Origin: Halichoerus grypus | Taxonomy: Eukaryota > Chordata > Mammalia > Carnivora > Phocidae | Length of the DNA stretch: 64,000 nt | Assembly (NCBI RefSeq): GCF_964656455.1 | Contig: NC_135717.1 | Location: 14,836,775-14,900,774, forward strand | Direction of reading: 5' to 3' | Shown here: piece by piece, positions 45,215 to 57,404 of the stretch | Layout of the letters: the number at the start of each line of letters is the position of its first letter | Position numbering within the stretch: the first letter of the stretch is position 1 | Notes under the pieces: model-generated | Databases searched by the model: none | What the model was told of the DNA's origin: nothing | Seen by the model: the letters and a program-made list of their open reading frames with translations, nothing else | Translations under genes and position numbers: made by a program

Positions 45215-45985
45215 CATAATACATGTTTAACTGTACCACTCCCCTGCTTAAAGCCCTCCTAAGGCTTCCCACAAGACCGAGGAGAAGACCAGGAACAGCT
45301 CTATCATGGCCCACAGGGTTTCATGTTGCAGAAGCCCTACCAACTTCAATGACCATATGTCCAGGAACTTCCTCTCCTCCCTCACGGGGCTCTGGCAATG
45401 CTGGCCTTGCGATTTTCTAGGATCAGCTTGTCACTTTCTGCAAGGAAGTCAGCCGGGACTTGCATGGGGACTGCACTGACCCTGTAGGTCAGTTTGGGGA
45501 ATACTCCTGCCTTCTTAACAATACTGGCTTCCAGGCCATGAACCTTCCCATTTACTTGCGTTTTCTTCAATTTATTCCAACAAGTTTTGTGGTTTTCAAT
45601 GTATACGTCTACACTTCTTTTGCCAAATGTATTCCTAAGTATTTCATTCTTCTTAGAATTTCTGAACATTTCCTATATGAAGGCATTTCCCCAAAATTTC
45701 CAGGTGCTTGCTCTTCTTAAAATGCAGGTTTCCACTCAACAGTCAACTCCTCAGAGAGGCCTTCCCTGACCACCATCCGCCCCCGCCTCTCAGTGCCCTG
45801 CTTTAATTCTTTCACACTGTTTAGTCAAGAGTACAGTTAATTTTCTACTTGTTTGCTGTCTCTCACCCCTGGGTTCTGAGCTCCATGACAACAGAAATTT
45901 TGCCAATCTTGTTCACTGCTCTAGCCCTGGTTCCTGGCCCCTAGAACAGGAGCTGACACATAATGAGCAATTATATACATGAACA
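45215..45985 (+). mobile_element. L2 3' part, split by an L1 fragment
   Basis: L2 phrases: 'ctgcttaaagccctcctaag', 'cctcagagaggccttccctg', 'gagctccatgacaacagaaa', 'gagctgacacataatgagca'. The L1 piece at 45415-45715 interrupts it. Confidence 0.82.
45415..45715 (-). mobile_element. L1 ORF2 fragment, reverse, inside L2
   Basis: Reverse L1 words ('caatactggcttccaggcca', 'ttcctaagtatttcattctt'). Internal fragment with neither L1 end. Confidence 0.72.
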
Positions 45986-46149
45986 CTAAAAAAAGCAACT
46001 AAAAAAAAAAAACTGTAACAGCTTTTAAATTTGAGAGAAAAAGATGCATCAACACCCCCTAAGAACTAACAGCAACCACTTGCAATAAGCCAGGCTGTGT
46101 GTTCCTTCGTCCTCACCAGAGTCCTTTGAGATGGAAAATAATATCCTTT

Positions 46150-49100
46150 ATGCTCTTCCCAGAGCAGCATCCATGCATGTTTTGTGTACTTTTCCTATAA
46201 AATCAGATACAATTACTGGTATTGCATATGGAAACGTGGAAAATGATATATTGAGTACATTCTCATACTATTTTCATTCACATTGTTTCTGAGATTTATC
46301 TGTTGATCTACGTAGATCTAGTCTACTGAATTTACCAGCTGTAGAGTATGCAACTGTAGCTGAGTTTTCCTGGACTGAGGAGCCCAGTGAGGGTCTTCCC
46401 AGTTTCCCTCACCTAGGCCCTGCAGCAGCACGCACAAGAAGGGCTCTAGGTCACAGGGCAGGCGCATCAGCAACCTGATTTGGTCGTGTCAGACAGCTCT
46501 CCAAGGAAGTCCTACCAGCGACGAAAGGGCTCGCTCCATTTCCCAACATTCGTACCAACACCTGAACACTTGATATTCCAAAGCAATGTTATTGACTTGG
46601 ACCAACAAGATTGATGTGAAATGTTATCTCATCATTATTTTAAATTGCATCTCCCTCACACTGAGCATCTTTTCACTTCTTTATCAGCCATTTAGATTCT
46701 TCCTAGGTAAACTGCCTGAATCTTTTGACTACTTACCAGTTGTTTGTCTATTTCTCGTTAATGTTCAGGAGTTCTTTTTATGTTCGTTAATGTTCAGTTC
46801 TTTTTATGTTCTGGATCCTAAGCCTTTTCCAGTTTTTTATGTTATATGTAACTACTTCAAGTCTGTGGATTTTCTTTAATATAGTTTATGGTATCTTTTA
46901 CCATACGAAAGGTTCTTAGTTTTTTTTTTTTAACAACTTTATTGATATATAATTCACATAACAATTCACCCATTTAACATGTACAAATCAATTCACAGAA
47001 CTGGGCAACCTTCACTATAATCAGTTTTCAAACATTTTCATCATCTCATAAAGAAACCCCATACTCTCTAGCAGTAACCCCCTAGTCCCTCCGGCCCTAA
47101 GGCAACCACTAATACACCTTGTCTCTATAGATTTGCCTATTTCAGACATTTCAAATGAATGGAATCATAATACGTGCCCTTTGGTGACTGACTGCTTTCA
47201 CTCAGCATGATGTTTTCAAGGCTGATCCAGGATGTAGCATGTATCAGCACTTCATCCATTTTTGTTGCCAAAAATATTCCACTGTACGAAATATTTTATT
47301 CATACGTTTTGCATATCCATTCATCAATTGATAGACATGTTTCTACTATCTATTATGAAACATGCTGCTATGAACATGCATGTGTAACATCTTGTGTGGA
47401 CATAGGTGTCCATTTCTCTCGGCGGGATCTGTCCCATATACCCTAAGAATGGCATTGCTGGGTCATACGGTAACCACATGCTTAACCTTTTGAGGACCTG
47501 CCAGGCTATTTTCCAAAGCAACTGCCCCACTCTGCATTCTCACCAGCTGTATAATGAGTGTTTCAATTTCTCCACCACCTCACCCACACTTGTTATTGCC
47601 TTTTTCATTATTGTCATCCTAATGGGTGTGAGGTGGTAACTCACTGTGGTTTGATTTGCATTTCCTCGATAGCTATAAAGTTATTGATTTTAATGTATTT
47701 ATCACCCCTTTCCTTTTATGATTATGTGTATGTATGTATTATCTGAGAATCCCTTCGGTATCTTTATATGTCAAAAACATTTTTTTCATTATTTTCCTCT
47801 ACAAGTCTTATAGTTTGATTTTTAGTCTCTTATCTACTTGGAATTGATTTGGGATTCCAGAATCTAATAGGCTTCTGGTTTAATCTTTTTCTATATAGGT
47901 GGCCAATTGTCCAATACCATTCATTGAACATGGTTTTATATTGAACATGGATTTCCCATGGATTTGTAATGCTATCTCTCATATATACCAAGCTCCCAAA
48001 TGAATGTAGGTTTGTTTCTAGGCTTTTTCTCGTGTCCCATCATGATATCTGCATTTCCCCACCTCAGTACCATGCTGTCTGAAATTTTGCCATCTAATAC
48101 AAGAAGTCTACCATTTTACTTTTATTCAAAACTGTCCTAGCTCTTCTTGGCCCTTTACCCTGCCATATGAATTTTAGGTCCCAAATGTAAAGTTCCCAGA
48201 AAAATCTTGTTGAGATTTAAACTGGAATTGTACCAAACAGACTATTAATTTGGGGAAGAAGTGACATCTGTATAACACTGAGTTCCCTAGTCCATGAACA
48301 GGGTATCTCTCTCCATTTATTTGGGTCCACTTTTCTTTTTCAGTAATTTAACTTTATCTTATGCATCTTATTAGACCGATTCAAACATATACTGATTTAT
48401 GCAGCTATCACTGAGAGCATCTCCTAAAAACTGAATTTTCTATTGTTAATGTATACAAAAGCAACAGACTTTGGTATATTGATCTTGATTCCAGACACAC
48501 TGCTGAAATCTTTTAAATTCTAATTAGGTTATTTGTAGCTTCTCTTGGATTTTGTGTAGACAGTCACAGTGCAAGCTAAGTATTTCTTCCTTTCCAGCCC
48601 CTATTTCTTTTTCTTACGACTTTGACTAGAATCTTCAGTGAAATGATGAATAGAAGTGGCAATAGTAGATTCCTGCCTTTAAAGGAATTGCCTCTAAATG
48701 TTTCACTATTAAATACAGTAGATGTTAAAGGTTTCTGAAAGAAAACCCTCAAGTTAAGAAGTACACTTCCATTTCAAGTTTGCAAAGAGACCTTCATTAT
48801 AAACAAGTGCTGCATTTTAATGAATGCTTTATCTGCAACTTTTTTTTTTTAAGATTTTATTCATTTCTTTGACAGAGAGAGACACAGCGAGAGAGGGAAC
48901 ACAATCAGGGGGAGTGGGAGAGGGAGAAGCAGGCCTCCCGCCAAGCAGGGAGCCTGATGCAGGGCTCGATCCCAGAACCCTGAGATCATGACCCCAGCCG
49001 AAGGCAGACGCCTAACGACTGAGCCACTCAGGCGCCCCTTATCTGCAACTTCTTATCAATTTTTTCTCTCTAATCTGTTGATATGAACTATGTTGATTTT

Positions 49101-49930
49101 CTCATGCTGACTCATATTTGCATTCCTTGGATAAACTTAACATGACCACGATTTTTTAAAACTACATGACTGGTTTATGTTTGCCACATTTTATCTGGAC
49201 CTTTTAATATCTATTCATAAGAGATAAGAAAATGATCAGCCAAGATCACACTCTCCTTGACTAGTAGGACTAAGTCATCCTAGTATCACAAAATTAACTG
49301 AATTGTCCCGACATGCATTTTCTAAAACGTGTATAAGATATTAGCTTTTATTTCTTTGAAGCTTAACAGACCTTGACCAAAAAAAACCCCCGGATTCACC
49401 AAGTTTTTCTTTGGTTTTATATCTGGGTGAGTTATCTTAACTGCTTCATCATGGTTTTAATGATGGTCGGTCTATCTTTTCTATTTCTACTGAGTCGGTT
49501 TTGGTAAGATGTGTTACTCTAGGAAACTACCCATCTGATATCAGTTTTTAATACTTCTAGACACAGTATAATTTTGTGATTTGTTCACTATTTTATTTAC
49601 TTGTAGTTATGGTTTTTTTTCACTACAAATGTTTTCGTGTGTTTGCCTTCTCCTCTTTTTAACCAATCTTTCCACAGCTGTATTGCACTGATGTTTTCAA
49701 GAACCAGTATTTGGTTTTGTAGACTGGGTCTAAATAATTTGTTTTCTATTTCAGTCATTTCTACATGTATTTTTTATTATGTTTCTCCCTCTGCTTTCTC
49801 TGGGTTTACTCAGAGAAACCCTTCAATTTCTCCAACTTCTTCAGCTGGAATCTTACCTCAGAATTTTTATTCTTCTTTTCTAATGTAAGCATTTCAGAAT
49901 AAAAATTTCCCTCAACATACTCCTTTTCTT
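46150..49930 (-). mobile_element. Old L1, reverse, long
   Basis: Probably two elements. About 46,150-46,910 has a reverse ORF2-like portion. About 46,921-49,930 starts at a poly-T and 'caactttattgatatataat', then shows reverse L1 3' text ('actgactgctttcactcagc'). Frames are broken. Confidence 0.75.
48842..49038 (-). mobile_element. SINEC, reverse
   Basis: Perfect 13-bp TSD ttatctgcaactt at 48829-48841 and 49039-49051, inside reverse L1. Confidence 0.95.
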
Positions 49931-49999
49931 TACCTAAATTATGTTCACGCCCTCAGCACTACCACCAATCTAATCCATTCACTAATCTTGTTTTCTTTC

Positions 50000-50935
50000 C
50001 AAAATATATCTCAGGTTCACCCACTTTCCCCCATCTTCGTGTGAAGATGTATCAGCTCTCCACAGCCCTACGACCTCTATATCCAAGAGCTCAGTGAGTA
50101 TCTCTATACCTACACATTCCACAACATGTCCAAAACTGAACTCATCTGCTTTCCTGCCAATATGACTCTTCTCCCTGTATTCCCCATCTCAATACATAAC
50201 TCTGGAAAACATCCTAGACTACTTGTGCCTTCCCCACTATATCCAAGCAATTATTAAGTGCTAAAGATTCTCTTTATTACCTCTTACTTCCTCTTCCTCT
50301 CCATACTCCTCGGCTACTGCCCTTAGTTCAGGCCCTCATCATCTTTTTCTTGTAACTATCACTAAGAGTCTCAACTGGATCTGCCTATACCAGTTAAATA
50401 ATCTATCCTCCACATGCTGTGAGAGTTATTTTTTCCAAATGTAAATCTAGGCATGTTACTGCTTAAATCTCTCAGAGCTCCAACAACCAAGGAATGAAGT
50501 CCAAGCTCCTTAGAATGGCAAGCCACCATGAGCTAGATCTTGTCTACTTCTCAACGGTCTAACTGCTTACAATTCCTGAACATATTTAGACAATATTATA
50601 GCTTCAAGCCTTTCAGTCCGCTGGTCCTCCTGACCTTCATGAACCACATCCTGCTACTTCACCCTCCTCTTCCAAGACTCAAGGGACACCTTCTCTATGG
50701 AACCCTTCCTGGCCCTTCCCCACACCCAGCCCCTCAGGGAGAAGTGACCACTTTCATTTATATGCCCCCACTCTACTCTGCAAATTTCTCACAGAGACAC
50801 TGAAACACCTCACTGCAGTTGTGTATGTATACATCTATCTTCCCAACCAAGCTGTAAGCCTCTCAACGACAGATACAATGTTTTACTTGTCTCTGCATAA
50901 TCAATATCCAGACACAAAATAGGCAATTTTTAAAT
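50000..50935 (+). mobile_element. L2, forward
   Basis: L2-like phrases in order ('ggaatgaagtccaagctcct', 'aaggaacctt'-type block near 50,690, 'ctgtaagcctctcaacgaca', 'acacaaaataggcaat'). The 5' boundary is uncertain. Confidence 0.7.
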
Positions 50936-50959
50936 GTGCAAGTTCATTAAATGAATCAA

Positions 50960-52925
50960 ATAAATCCAGACTTAAAACATAAACTAAAAAATAATTTAGA
51001 AAATGATTATAGCAAGATTGCAGGGTACAAGGCTAATATAAAGAAGTCAACTGCATTCCTATATATGCCAGCAGGAACAAGCTGAATTTGACACATAAAC
51101 ACAATACCATTTATATTAGCACCCCCCAAAATTAAATACTCAGGTATCAATATAACAAATATGTACAAGATCTATGTGAGGAAAACTACAAAAACTCTCA
51201 TGAACAGAATCAAAGCACCAAATAAACGGAGAGATTCCATGTCCGTGGATGGAAAAACTTGGTATGTCAAAGTGTCAGTTCTTCCCAACTTGACTTATAC
51301 ATTCAACACAATCCCAGTCAAAAGTCCCATCAAGTTATTTTGTAGATATCAACAAACTTTTCTAACATTTCTATGGAAAGGCAAAAGAACCAGAATAAAA
51401 GAAATACTGAAGGAAATTTGGAGGACTGACTCTACTCAACTTTAAGACTTATTATAAAGCTACAGTAATCAAGACAGCGTGGTATTGGCCAAAGAACAAA
51501 CAAATAGACCAATGGAACAAAACAGAGCATCCAGAAATAGACCCACGTAAATGTAGTCAACTGATCTTGCTTTGACAAAGGAGCACAGGCAATACAACGA
51601 AGCAATAACAACACATCGTTTTCAACAAATGGTGCTGGAACAACTGAACGTCCACATATTAAAAAAATGAATCTAGGGGCACCTGGGTGGCTCAGTCGTT
51701 AAGCGTCTGCCTTCAGCTCAGGTCATGATCCCAGGGTCCTGGGATCGAGCCCCACATCAGGCTCCCTGCTCGGCGGGAAGCCTGCTTCTCCCTCTCCCAC
51801 TCCCCTTGCTTCTGTTCCTGCTCTCGCTAACTCTCTCTCTGTCAAATAAATAAATAAAATCTTTAAAAAAAAAAAAGAATCTAGACACAAACTTATACTC
51901 TCCACAAAATGAATTCAAAATGGACCAGACCTGAATGTAAAATGCAAAACAATAAAACTCCTAGAAGGTAACATAGAAGCAAACCTAGATGACCCTGAGT
52001 TTGGTGATGACTTTTTAGATAGAACACTAAAGGCACCATGCATGGAAGAAAGAACTGATACACTGGACTTCATTAATGCTCATCATCACTGATCATCAGG
52101 GAAATACAAATCAAAATTACAATGAGTGATCACATCACACCTGTCAGCATGGCTAAAATCAACAACACAAGAAACAACAGGTGTTGGGGAGGATGCAGAG
52201 AAAGGGAACTCTCTTGCACTGCTGGTGGGAATGCAAACTGGTGCAGCCACTCTGGAAAACAGTATGGAGTTTCCTCAAAAAGTTAAAAACAGAACTACCT
52301 GACGATCCAGCAATTGCATTACTAGGTATTTACTCAAAGAATACAAAAATACTGATTCAAAGGGATACATGCACCCTCATGTTTATAGCAGCTTTATCAA
52401 CAATAGCCATATTATGGCAACAGCCCAAGTGTCCATTGACTGATGAATGGATAAGGAAGATGCAGTATATATACACAATGGAATATTACTCAGCCACCAA
52501 AAAGAATGAAGTCTTGCCATTTGCAACCACATGGATGGAACTAGAGAGTATTATGCTAAGCGAAATAAGTCACTCCGACAAAGACAAATACCATATGATT
52601 TCACTCCTATGTGGAATTTAAGAAACAAAACAAATGAGCAAAGGGGGAAAGAAAGAGAGAGAGAGAAAAACCAAGAAACAGACTCTTAATTATAGAGAAC
52701 ACACTGACAGTTACCAGAGGGGAGGAAGGTGGGGATGGGGGATGGATGAAACAGGTGATGGATGAAACAGATGATGGGAATTAAGGAGCACACTTGTTGT
52801 GATGAGCACCAGGTACTGTATGGAAGTGTTGAATCACTATATTGTACACCTGAAACTAATATAACACTGTATGTTAACCAGAATTTTTTTTAACTAACTA
52901 GAATTTAAATAAAAACTTCTTAAAA
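50960..52925 (+). mobile_element. L1 ORF2 and 3' UTR, forward, 5' truncated
   Basis: Carnivore-type L1. Reverse-transcriptase-side text runs from about 50,990. An open stretch at 52181-52621 encodes the ORF2 C-terminus (motifs [15 protein letters not shown] and MEYYSATKKNE). A C/G-rich 3' UTR runs to about 52,925. The SINE at 51677 and a deletion near 52,080 break the frame, so it cannot be active. Confidence 0.88.
51677..51876 (+). mobile_element. SINEC, forward
   Basis: Full copy in L1 with short TSD gaatctag plus A-rich flank (51669-51676, 51877-51884). Confidence 0.94.
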
Positions 52926-53063
52926 ATTGGGCTCATTACAATTAAGAATTTCTGCTCTATGAAACACACTGTTAAAAGAATGAGAAGATAAGCACAGACA
53001 AGGAGAAAATATTGCAAAAGACATATCTGATATAGAATTGTTATCCAAAATATACAAAGAATT

Positions 53064-53254
53064 TTTTTTTTTAAGGATTTTATTTATTTGACAGAGAGAG
53101 ACAGCGAGAGAGGGAACAGAAGCAGGGGAAGTGGGAGAGGGAGAAGCAGCCTCCTGCTGAGCAGGGAGCCCGACGCGGGGCTCGATCCCAGGATCCTGGG
53201 ATCATGACCTGAGCCGAAGGCAGACGCTTAACGACTGAGCCACCCAGGCGCCCC
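53064..53254 (-). mobile_element. SINEC, reverse
   Basis: TSD tatacaaagaatt / tatacaaggaatt at 53051-53063 and 53255-53267. Confidence 0.95.
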
Positions 53255-53582
53255 TATACAAGGAATTCTTAAAACAATAAGAAAACAACACAATTTAAAA
53301 ATTAGCCAAAGACCTTAACACCTCAATAAAGATCTGCAGATGGCAAATAAGTATACAAAGAGATGCCCCACATCATAGGTCATCAGGAAATACAAATTAA
53401 AACAACGATGAAATATCACTATACTTGCTAGAATGGCCAAAACCCAGAACACTGATAATACCAAATACTGACAAGGATGTGGAGGAACAGCAACTCTCAT
53501 TCAATGCTGACAGGAATGCAAAATGGTACAGCCATTCTGGAAGACAGTTTGGTGGTTTCTTACAAAACTAAAACATACTCTT

Positions 53583-53770
53583 TTTTTTTTTTTCCAATAT
53601 TTTATTTATTTGTCAGAGAGAGAGCACAAGCAGGGGGAGCGGCAGGCAAAGGGAGAAGCAGGTTCCCTGCTAAGCAAGGAGCCCAATTCGGGGCTTGATC
53701 CCAAGGCCCAGGGATCATGACCTGAGCCGAAGGCAGACACGCTTCACCAACTGAGCCACCCAGGCATCCC
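53583..53770 (-). mobile_element. SINEC, reverse
   Basis: Perfect 17-bp TSD aactaaaacatactctt at 53566-53582 and 53771-53787. Confidence 0.95.
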
Positions 53771-53856
53771 AACTAAAACATACTCTTAACCATAAGATCC
53801 AGCAACCGCACTGTTCGGTATTTGCCCAAAGGAGTTTAAAACTTATGTCCACACAA

Positions 53857-54018
53857 GTAGGCTAAGGTGGTTCAGTCAGTTAAGGGCCCGACTCTTGATT
53901 TCGGCTAAGGTCATGATCTCAGGGTTGTGAGACTGAGCCCCGCTTCAGGCTCCATGCTGGGCATAGAGCCTACTTGGGATTCTCTCTCTCTCCCGCCCCT
54001 TAAAAACAAACAGAAAAA
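53857..54018 (+). mobile_element. SINEC, forward, older
   Basis: Diverged head 'taggctaaggtggttcagtc'. Perfect 17-bp TSD aacttatgtccacacaa at 53840-53856 and 54019-54035. Confidence 0.93.
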
Positions 54019-54671
54019 AACTTATGTCCACACAAAAATCTGCACATGGATTTTTATAGAAGCATTATTCATAACTGCCACAATTTGGAAGCAACCCAGA
54101 GACCTCTCAGTAGGTGAATGGATAAACTGTGGTATATCCAGACAATGGAATGTATTATTTGGCACTAAAAAGAAATGAGCTATCCAGCCATGAAAGGCAA
54201 GGGGGGAATTTAAATGCACATTACTACATGAAAGAACCAATCTGAAAGGCCACATACTATATGATTCCAACTATATGACCTTCTAGAAAAGGTAAAACAA
54301 TGGAGCCAGTAAAAAGATCAGAGGTTGCGGGGGGGAGGGAAGGAGTGATAAATAGGTGAAGCACAGAGGATCTGTAGGGCAATGAAAACACTCTGTATGA
54401 TACTATCATGGTAGATACATGTCATCATAAATTTGTCCAAACCCCTAGAACATACACCACCAAAAATGAGCGCTAATGTAAACTATGGACTCTAAATACT
54501 AGTGATGTGTCAACCTAGGTTCGCCAATTATAATACATGTATCACTCTGGTGGGGGATGCTGACAATGGGGGAGGCTGGGCACGTGTGGGGACAGAGTGT
54601 TTTACAGGAAATCTCTGTACCTTCCTCTCATTTTTGCTGTGACCCTAAAACTGCTTTTATAAACTTGAGTA

Positions 54672-54869
54672 TTTTATTTTTTAAGATTTTATTTATTTAT
54701 TTGACGGAGAGAGACACAGCGAGAGAGGGAACACAAGCAGGGGGAGCGGGAGAGGGAGAAGCAGGCTCTCTGCGGAGCAGGGAGCCCGATGTGGGACTTG
54801 ACCCCAGGATCCTGGGACCATGACCTGAGCCGAAGGCAGACACTTAACGACTGAGCCACCCAGGCGCCC
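54672..54869 (-). mobile_element. SINEC, reverse
   Basis: Perfect 12-bp TSD taaacttgagta at 54660-54671 and 54870-54881. Confidence 0.95.
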
Positions 54870-55284
54870 TAAACTTGAGTAGTTTAAAAAATGCAAATCT
54901 AGAAATGACATTACTTAGGTTAAGAGTCATAAGATTCAGAAACAAAAACATCAACAGTAAATTAGAGTTCTATAAGTTTAAAGTTATAAGCCTCTTCTAT
55001 ATGTTTATAAAGAGTTTATTAAGAAAGAACAAAATCTGAATCATATATAAAAATAAACATCTGGAACTACAATTATGAAACATCTAGAAAAACAGAAAAA
55101 TCTAGTAAGTTCACTTCTAGAGAAAACTGTCTATTAAAACGATGTCACACCAGAATGTAAACACTTATATAAGTATCAACATAAATACCTACAAATTAGC
55201 AAACAACATCAACATAGCTAATTTAATTAGACAAAGTTCCAGAGGAGGCCAACTGTATTCACTTAAAAGTGAAAGCTTTTTTAT

Positions 55285-55483
55285 TTTTTATTTTGTTTTC
55301 TTTAGAGAGCCCAAGAGCAAGAGCGGGAAAGGAGCAGAAAGAGAGAGAATCCCAAGCAGGTTCCATGCCCAGCATGGAGCCCTACATGCTGGGCTCGATC
55401 TCACAACCCTGAGATCATGATCTGAGCTGAAATCAAGAGTCAGACAGTTAAATGACTGAACCACTCAGGCGCCTGAAGCTTTT
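55285..55483 (-). mobile_element. SINEC, reverse, older
   Basis: Purine-rich body to 'gaaccactcaggcgcc', with T-rich flanks 'gaaagctttttt / gaagctttttt'. Confidence 0.9.
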
Positions 55484-55519
55484 TTTATTTTTTAATAAAA
55501 CAATTAAAAGTCCAAATAC

Positions 55520-55696
55520 AGGGCGCCTGGGTGGCTCAGTCGTTAAGCGTCTGCCTTCGGCTCAGGTCATGATCCCAGGGTCCTGGGATCGAGCCCCACA
55601 TCAGGCTCCCTCTTCTGTGGGAAGCCTGCTTCTCCTCTCCCACTCTCCCTGCGTCTCTCTCTGTCAAATAAATAAATAAAATCTTAAAAAAAAAAG
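55520..55696 (+). mobile_element. SINEC, forward
   Basis: Perfect 12-bp TSD aagtccaaatac at 55508-55519 and 55697-55708. Confidence 0.95.
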
Positions 55697-56642
55697 AAGT
55701 CCAAATACTTCACAAACTTAAAGTTCCTTTCCTATAAGCGTTTTCACATACAAAGTTAACAAAAGCTAAACAAATTTATTTCCTCTGCAAAAAATGACAA
55801 CATTTCTGTAACCTTCACCACAGTAAACGTCACCGCTAATTAAAGAATAAGTTAAGCTCCGTACAGGGATACGAAAAGTAGATGAGAGAGAAAGCACACT
55901 CTCTGACCCCCTCCCCTAAATTCATCCCAACTTCAATGAGCGACTTGCACAAAGATAAAGCGAGAAACCACCAGGGCTGTGACGCTGCCTCCCGGCAAAG
56001 TCTAGGGATCTAAGGCACTCAGAACACAGGCAAAAGGCAATTTTCACAAGCACGTGATTAGGGTCTTTTGACAAAGTACCTAGAGCTCTGAAACGAGTTC
56101 AATGACCACACTAAACATCAGGTGCAATTTAAGCAGGCAAAAGGCTAAGATTATCGCTGAGTTACCTCAAGCATCCCGCAAGTTAGGAGAAACACCAGTC
56201 ACTGTAAAAGGGGGGGAAAAGGGCTGTTAAACTTGCTAGAGACCAACCTGGCCACACACATCAACAGCATTAAAGCCCAGCACACTCTTATCTCTACAGA
56301 CTTCACCTGAGAAAATACTCATTGCTGAAAACAAAGATTTAACTAACATAGTTATCTTAGGAGTGTTTAAAATGGTAAAAAATGAAAAACCAGATATCCA
56401 ACAATAGTAGGGAAATGGTTACAGGATGATATACCCCCAGCAGAAACACTATAGTCATTAGACACACAGGATCTATAATAATATACACAGAACAAGGCTA
56501 GTCAGGTTTTTTTAAGTATGAGAGTATATGTGCACATAAGGACCCATATGGGAAAAAAAAGACAAATAACAAACCCTCAAAATGGTTCTCTCTAGCTGCT
56601 GAGATTACATATATCTTCTTCTTTTTAAAATATTTCCAAATG

Positions 56643-56847
56643 AGGGGCACCTGGGTGGCTCAGTCGGTTAAGTGACTGACTCTTGGTTTCAGCTCAGGTC
56701 GTGATCTCTGGATCATGAAATCGAGCCCCATGTCGGGCTCCCCGCTCAGCGGGGAATCTGCTGGATATTCTCTCTCCCTCTCCTCTTCCCGCTCACGCTC
56801 ACGCATGCATGCACTCTCTCTCTTACATAAATAAATAAATCTTTTAA
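56643..56847 (+). mobile_element. SINEC, forward, older
   Basis: 'ggttaagtgactgactcttgg' subtype with AAATA tail. Flanks aaatatttccaaatga / aaatttttccatcatga. Confidence 0.92.
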
Positions 56848-56970
56848 AAATTTTTCCATCATGAATATGTATTTCCTTTGTAATAATTTCTAATAATAAA
56901 ATTTATAAATATAAATAATCCTCAATAGATCCTGCTGCTCTCGTGACCAAAATAGAACTTCATTAAATCT

Positions 56971-57165
56971 TTTTTTTTTTAAGATTTTATTTATTTATTT
57001 GACAGAGAGAGACAGAGCAAGAGGGAACACAAGCAGGGGGAGTGGTAGAGGGAGAAGCAGGCTTCCCGCTGAGCAGGGAGCCCGATGCGGGGCTCGATCC
57101 CAGGACCCTGGATCATGATCTGAGCCAAAGGTGGATGCTTAACGACTGAGCCACCCAGGTGCCCC
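56971..57165 (-). mobile_element. SINEC, reverse
   Basis: Imperfect TSD gaacttcattaaatct / gaaacttcagtgaatct at 56955-56970 and 57166-57182. Confidence 0.94.
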
Positions 57166-57214
57166 GAAACTTCAGTGAATCTTAATTCTATTCACTTTCT
57201 TCATGAATAAAGGT

Positions 57215-57404
57215 AGGGGTGCCTAGACGGTGCAGTCGGTTGAGAGTCCAACTCTTGGTCTCAGCTCAGGTCATGATCTCAGGGTCGTGGGACTGAGCCC
57301 CGTGTCAGGCTCCGTACTAGGTGTGGAGTCTGCTTGAGCGTCTCTCCCCTTTCCCTCTACCCCTCCCGCTCATGCTTTCTCTTTCTCTAAACTAAATTCT
57401 TTAA
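57215..57404 (+). mobile_element. SINEC, forward, older
   Basis: Diverged head 'ggggtgcctagacggtgcag' with a short A tail. Flanks tgaataaaggta / tgatgaaggtga. Confidence 0.9.

Larger units (their letters stand above)
52926..54900 (+). mobile_element. Second, older L1 3' part, forward
   Basis: Old L1 ORF2 end and 3' UTR ('ggaagcaacccagagacctc', 'ctctggtgggggatgctgac', 'aaatctctgtaccttcctct'), tandem to the previous L1 and cut by four SINEs. Confidence 0.82.

Noticed and set aside
52181..52621. 146-codon open frame (+)
   Set aside because: Recognisable C-terminal remnant of L1 ORF2 in a truncated element, so not listed as a host gene.
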